Shown here: one piece after another, positions 53,242 to 53,246 of the stretch
How the letters are laid out: every line of letters starts with the position of its first letter
Numbering within the stretch: position 1 is the stretch's first letter
Assembly: GCA_029261795.1 (NCBI GenBank)
Contig: JAJDAP010000110.1
Coordinates: 1 to 53,246 of the forward strand
Reading direction: 5' to 3'
DNA: 53,246 nt
DNA from: Deltaproteobacteria bacterium
GTDB taxonomy: Bacteria > Myxococcota_A > UBA9160 > UBA6930
Program-made: the position numbers and the translations under genes
The notes under the pieces: model-generated
What the model saw: the letters and a program-made list of their open reading frames with translations, nothing else
Told to the model about the DNA's origin: nothing
Databases searched by the model: none

Positions 53242-53246
53242 AGTAC

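Overview
The window is about 53 kb of GC-rich bacterial chromosome with strong C/G preference at third codon positions. The gene content suggests an aerobic, deltaproteobacterial-grade Gram-negative (Myxococcota, Binatota or a similar lineage). The reasons are many lipoproteins and exported c-type cytochromes, PQQ and FAD dehydrogenases, a lysine-rich H1-like protein, Cys-rich and calcium-loop surface proteins, and PEP-CTERM sorting tails. This placement is inference; no rRNA or other marker gene is present.

Layout. 0.2-6.6 kb: H1-like DNA-binding protein, small lipoproteins, a decayed surface-protein tail, a membrane protein, a secreted phospholipase-A2-like Cys-rich protein and a sialate-esterase-type hydrolase. 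6.7-12.0 kb: PLP-dependent sulfur amino-acid enzyme, persulfide dioxygenase-rhodanese fusion, VOC protein, SDR and two flavin-type PPOX proteins. 12.2-16.9 kb: a PQQ dehydrogenase lipoprotein facing a translationally coupled three-gene operon (haem/beta-propeller protein, lipoprotein, cytochrome c), probably one periplasmic oxidation module. 17.1-24.0 kb: nitrilase-family amidase, SYLF lipoprotein, DoxX protein, and a TetR-led operon (SDR, MBL lactonase-type enzyme, two acyl-CoA dehydrogenases with complementary catalytic motifs). A nested palindrome lies across the divergent doxX/tetR promoters.

24.0-36.9 kb: an unrecognised protein, a large AAA-TPR-nucleotidyl cyclase, TerC, an exported MBL hydrolase, a cytochrome c coupled to a Tat-exported aldonolactone-oxidase-type flavoenzyme, MATE transporter, VOC protein, and a DUF3604 protein coupled to an SCP2-type protein. 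36.9-41.7 kb is an accessory island beside tRNA-Asp. It holds three toxin-antitoxin-type modules (one toxin frameshifted, one 5'-truncated, one intact), one truncated and two tandemly duplicated PEP-CTERM genes, a serine-recombinase tail, and perfect palindromes in front of two of the modules. 41.7-53.2 kb returns to housekeeping genes: small heat-shock protein, serine hydrolase, RarA, NAD kinase, RecN, FHA protein, M23 peptidase, SecA and ArgJ, closing with a long inverted repeat.

The most interesting material is the degraded TA/PEP-CTERM island, the doxX/tetR operator, the complementary acyl-CoA dehydrogenase pair, the cyclase with altered purine-specificity positions, and the calcium-loop/PLA2/Cys-repeat secreted protein. 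Start codons were chosen from visible ribosome binding sites and family lengths. All family assignments come from reading motifs; no database search was run.
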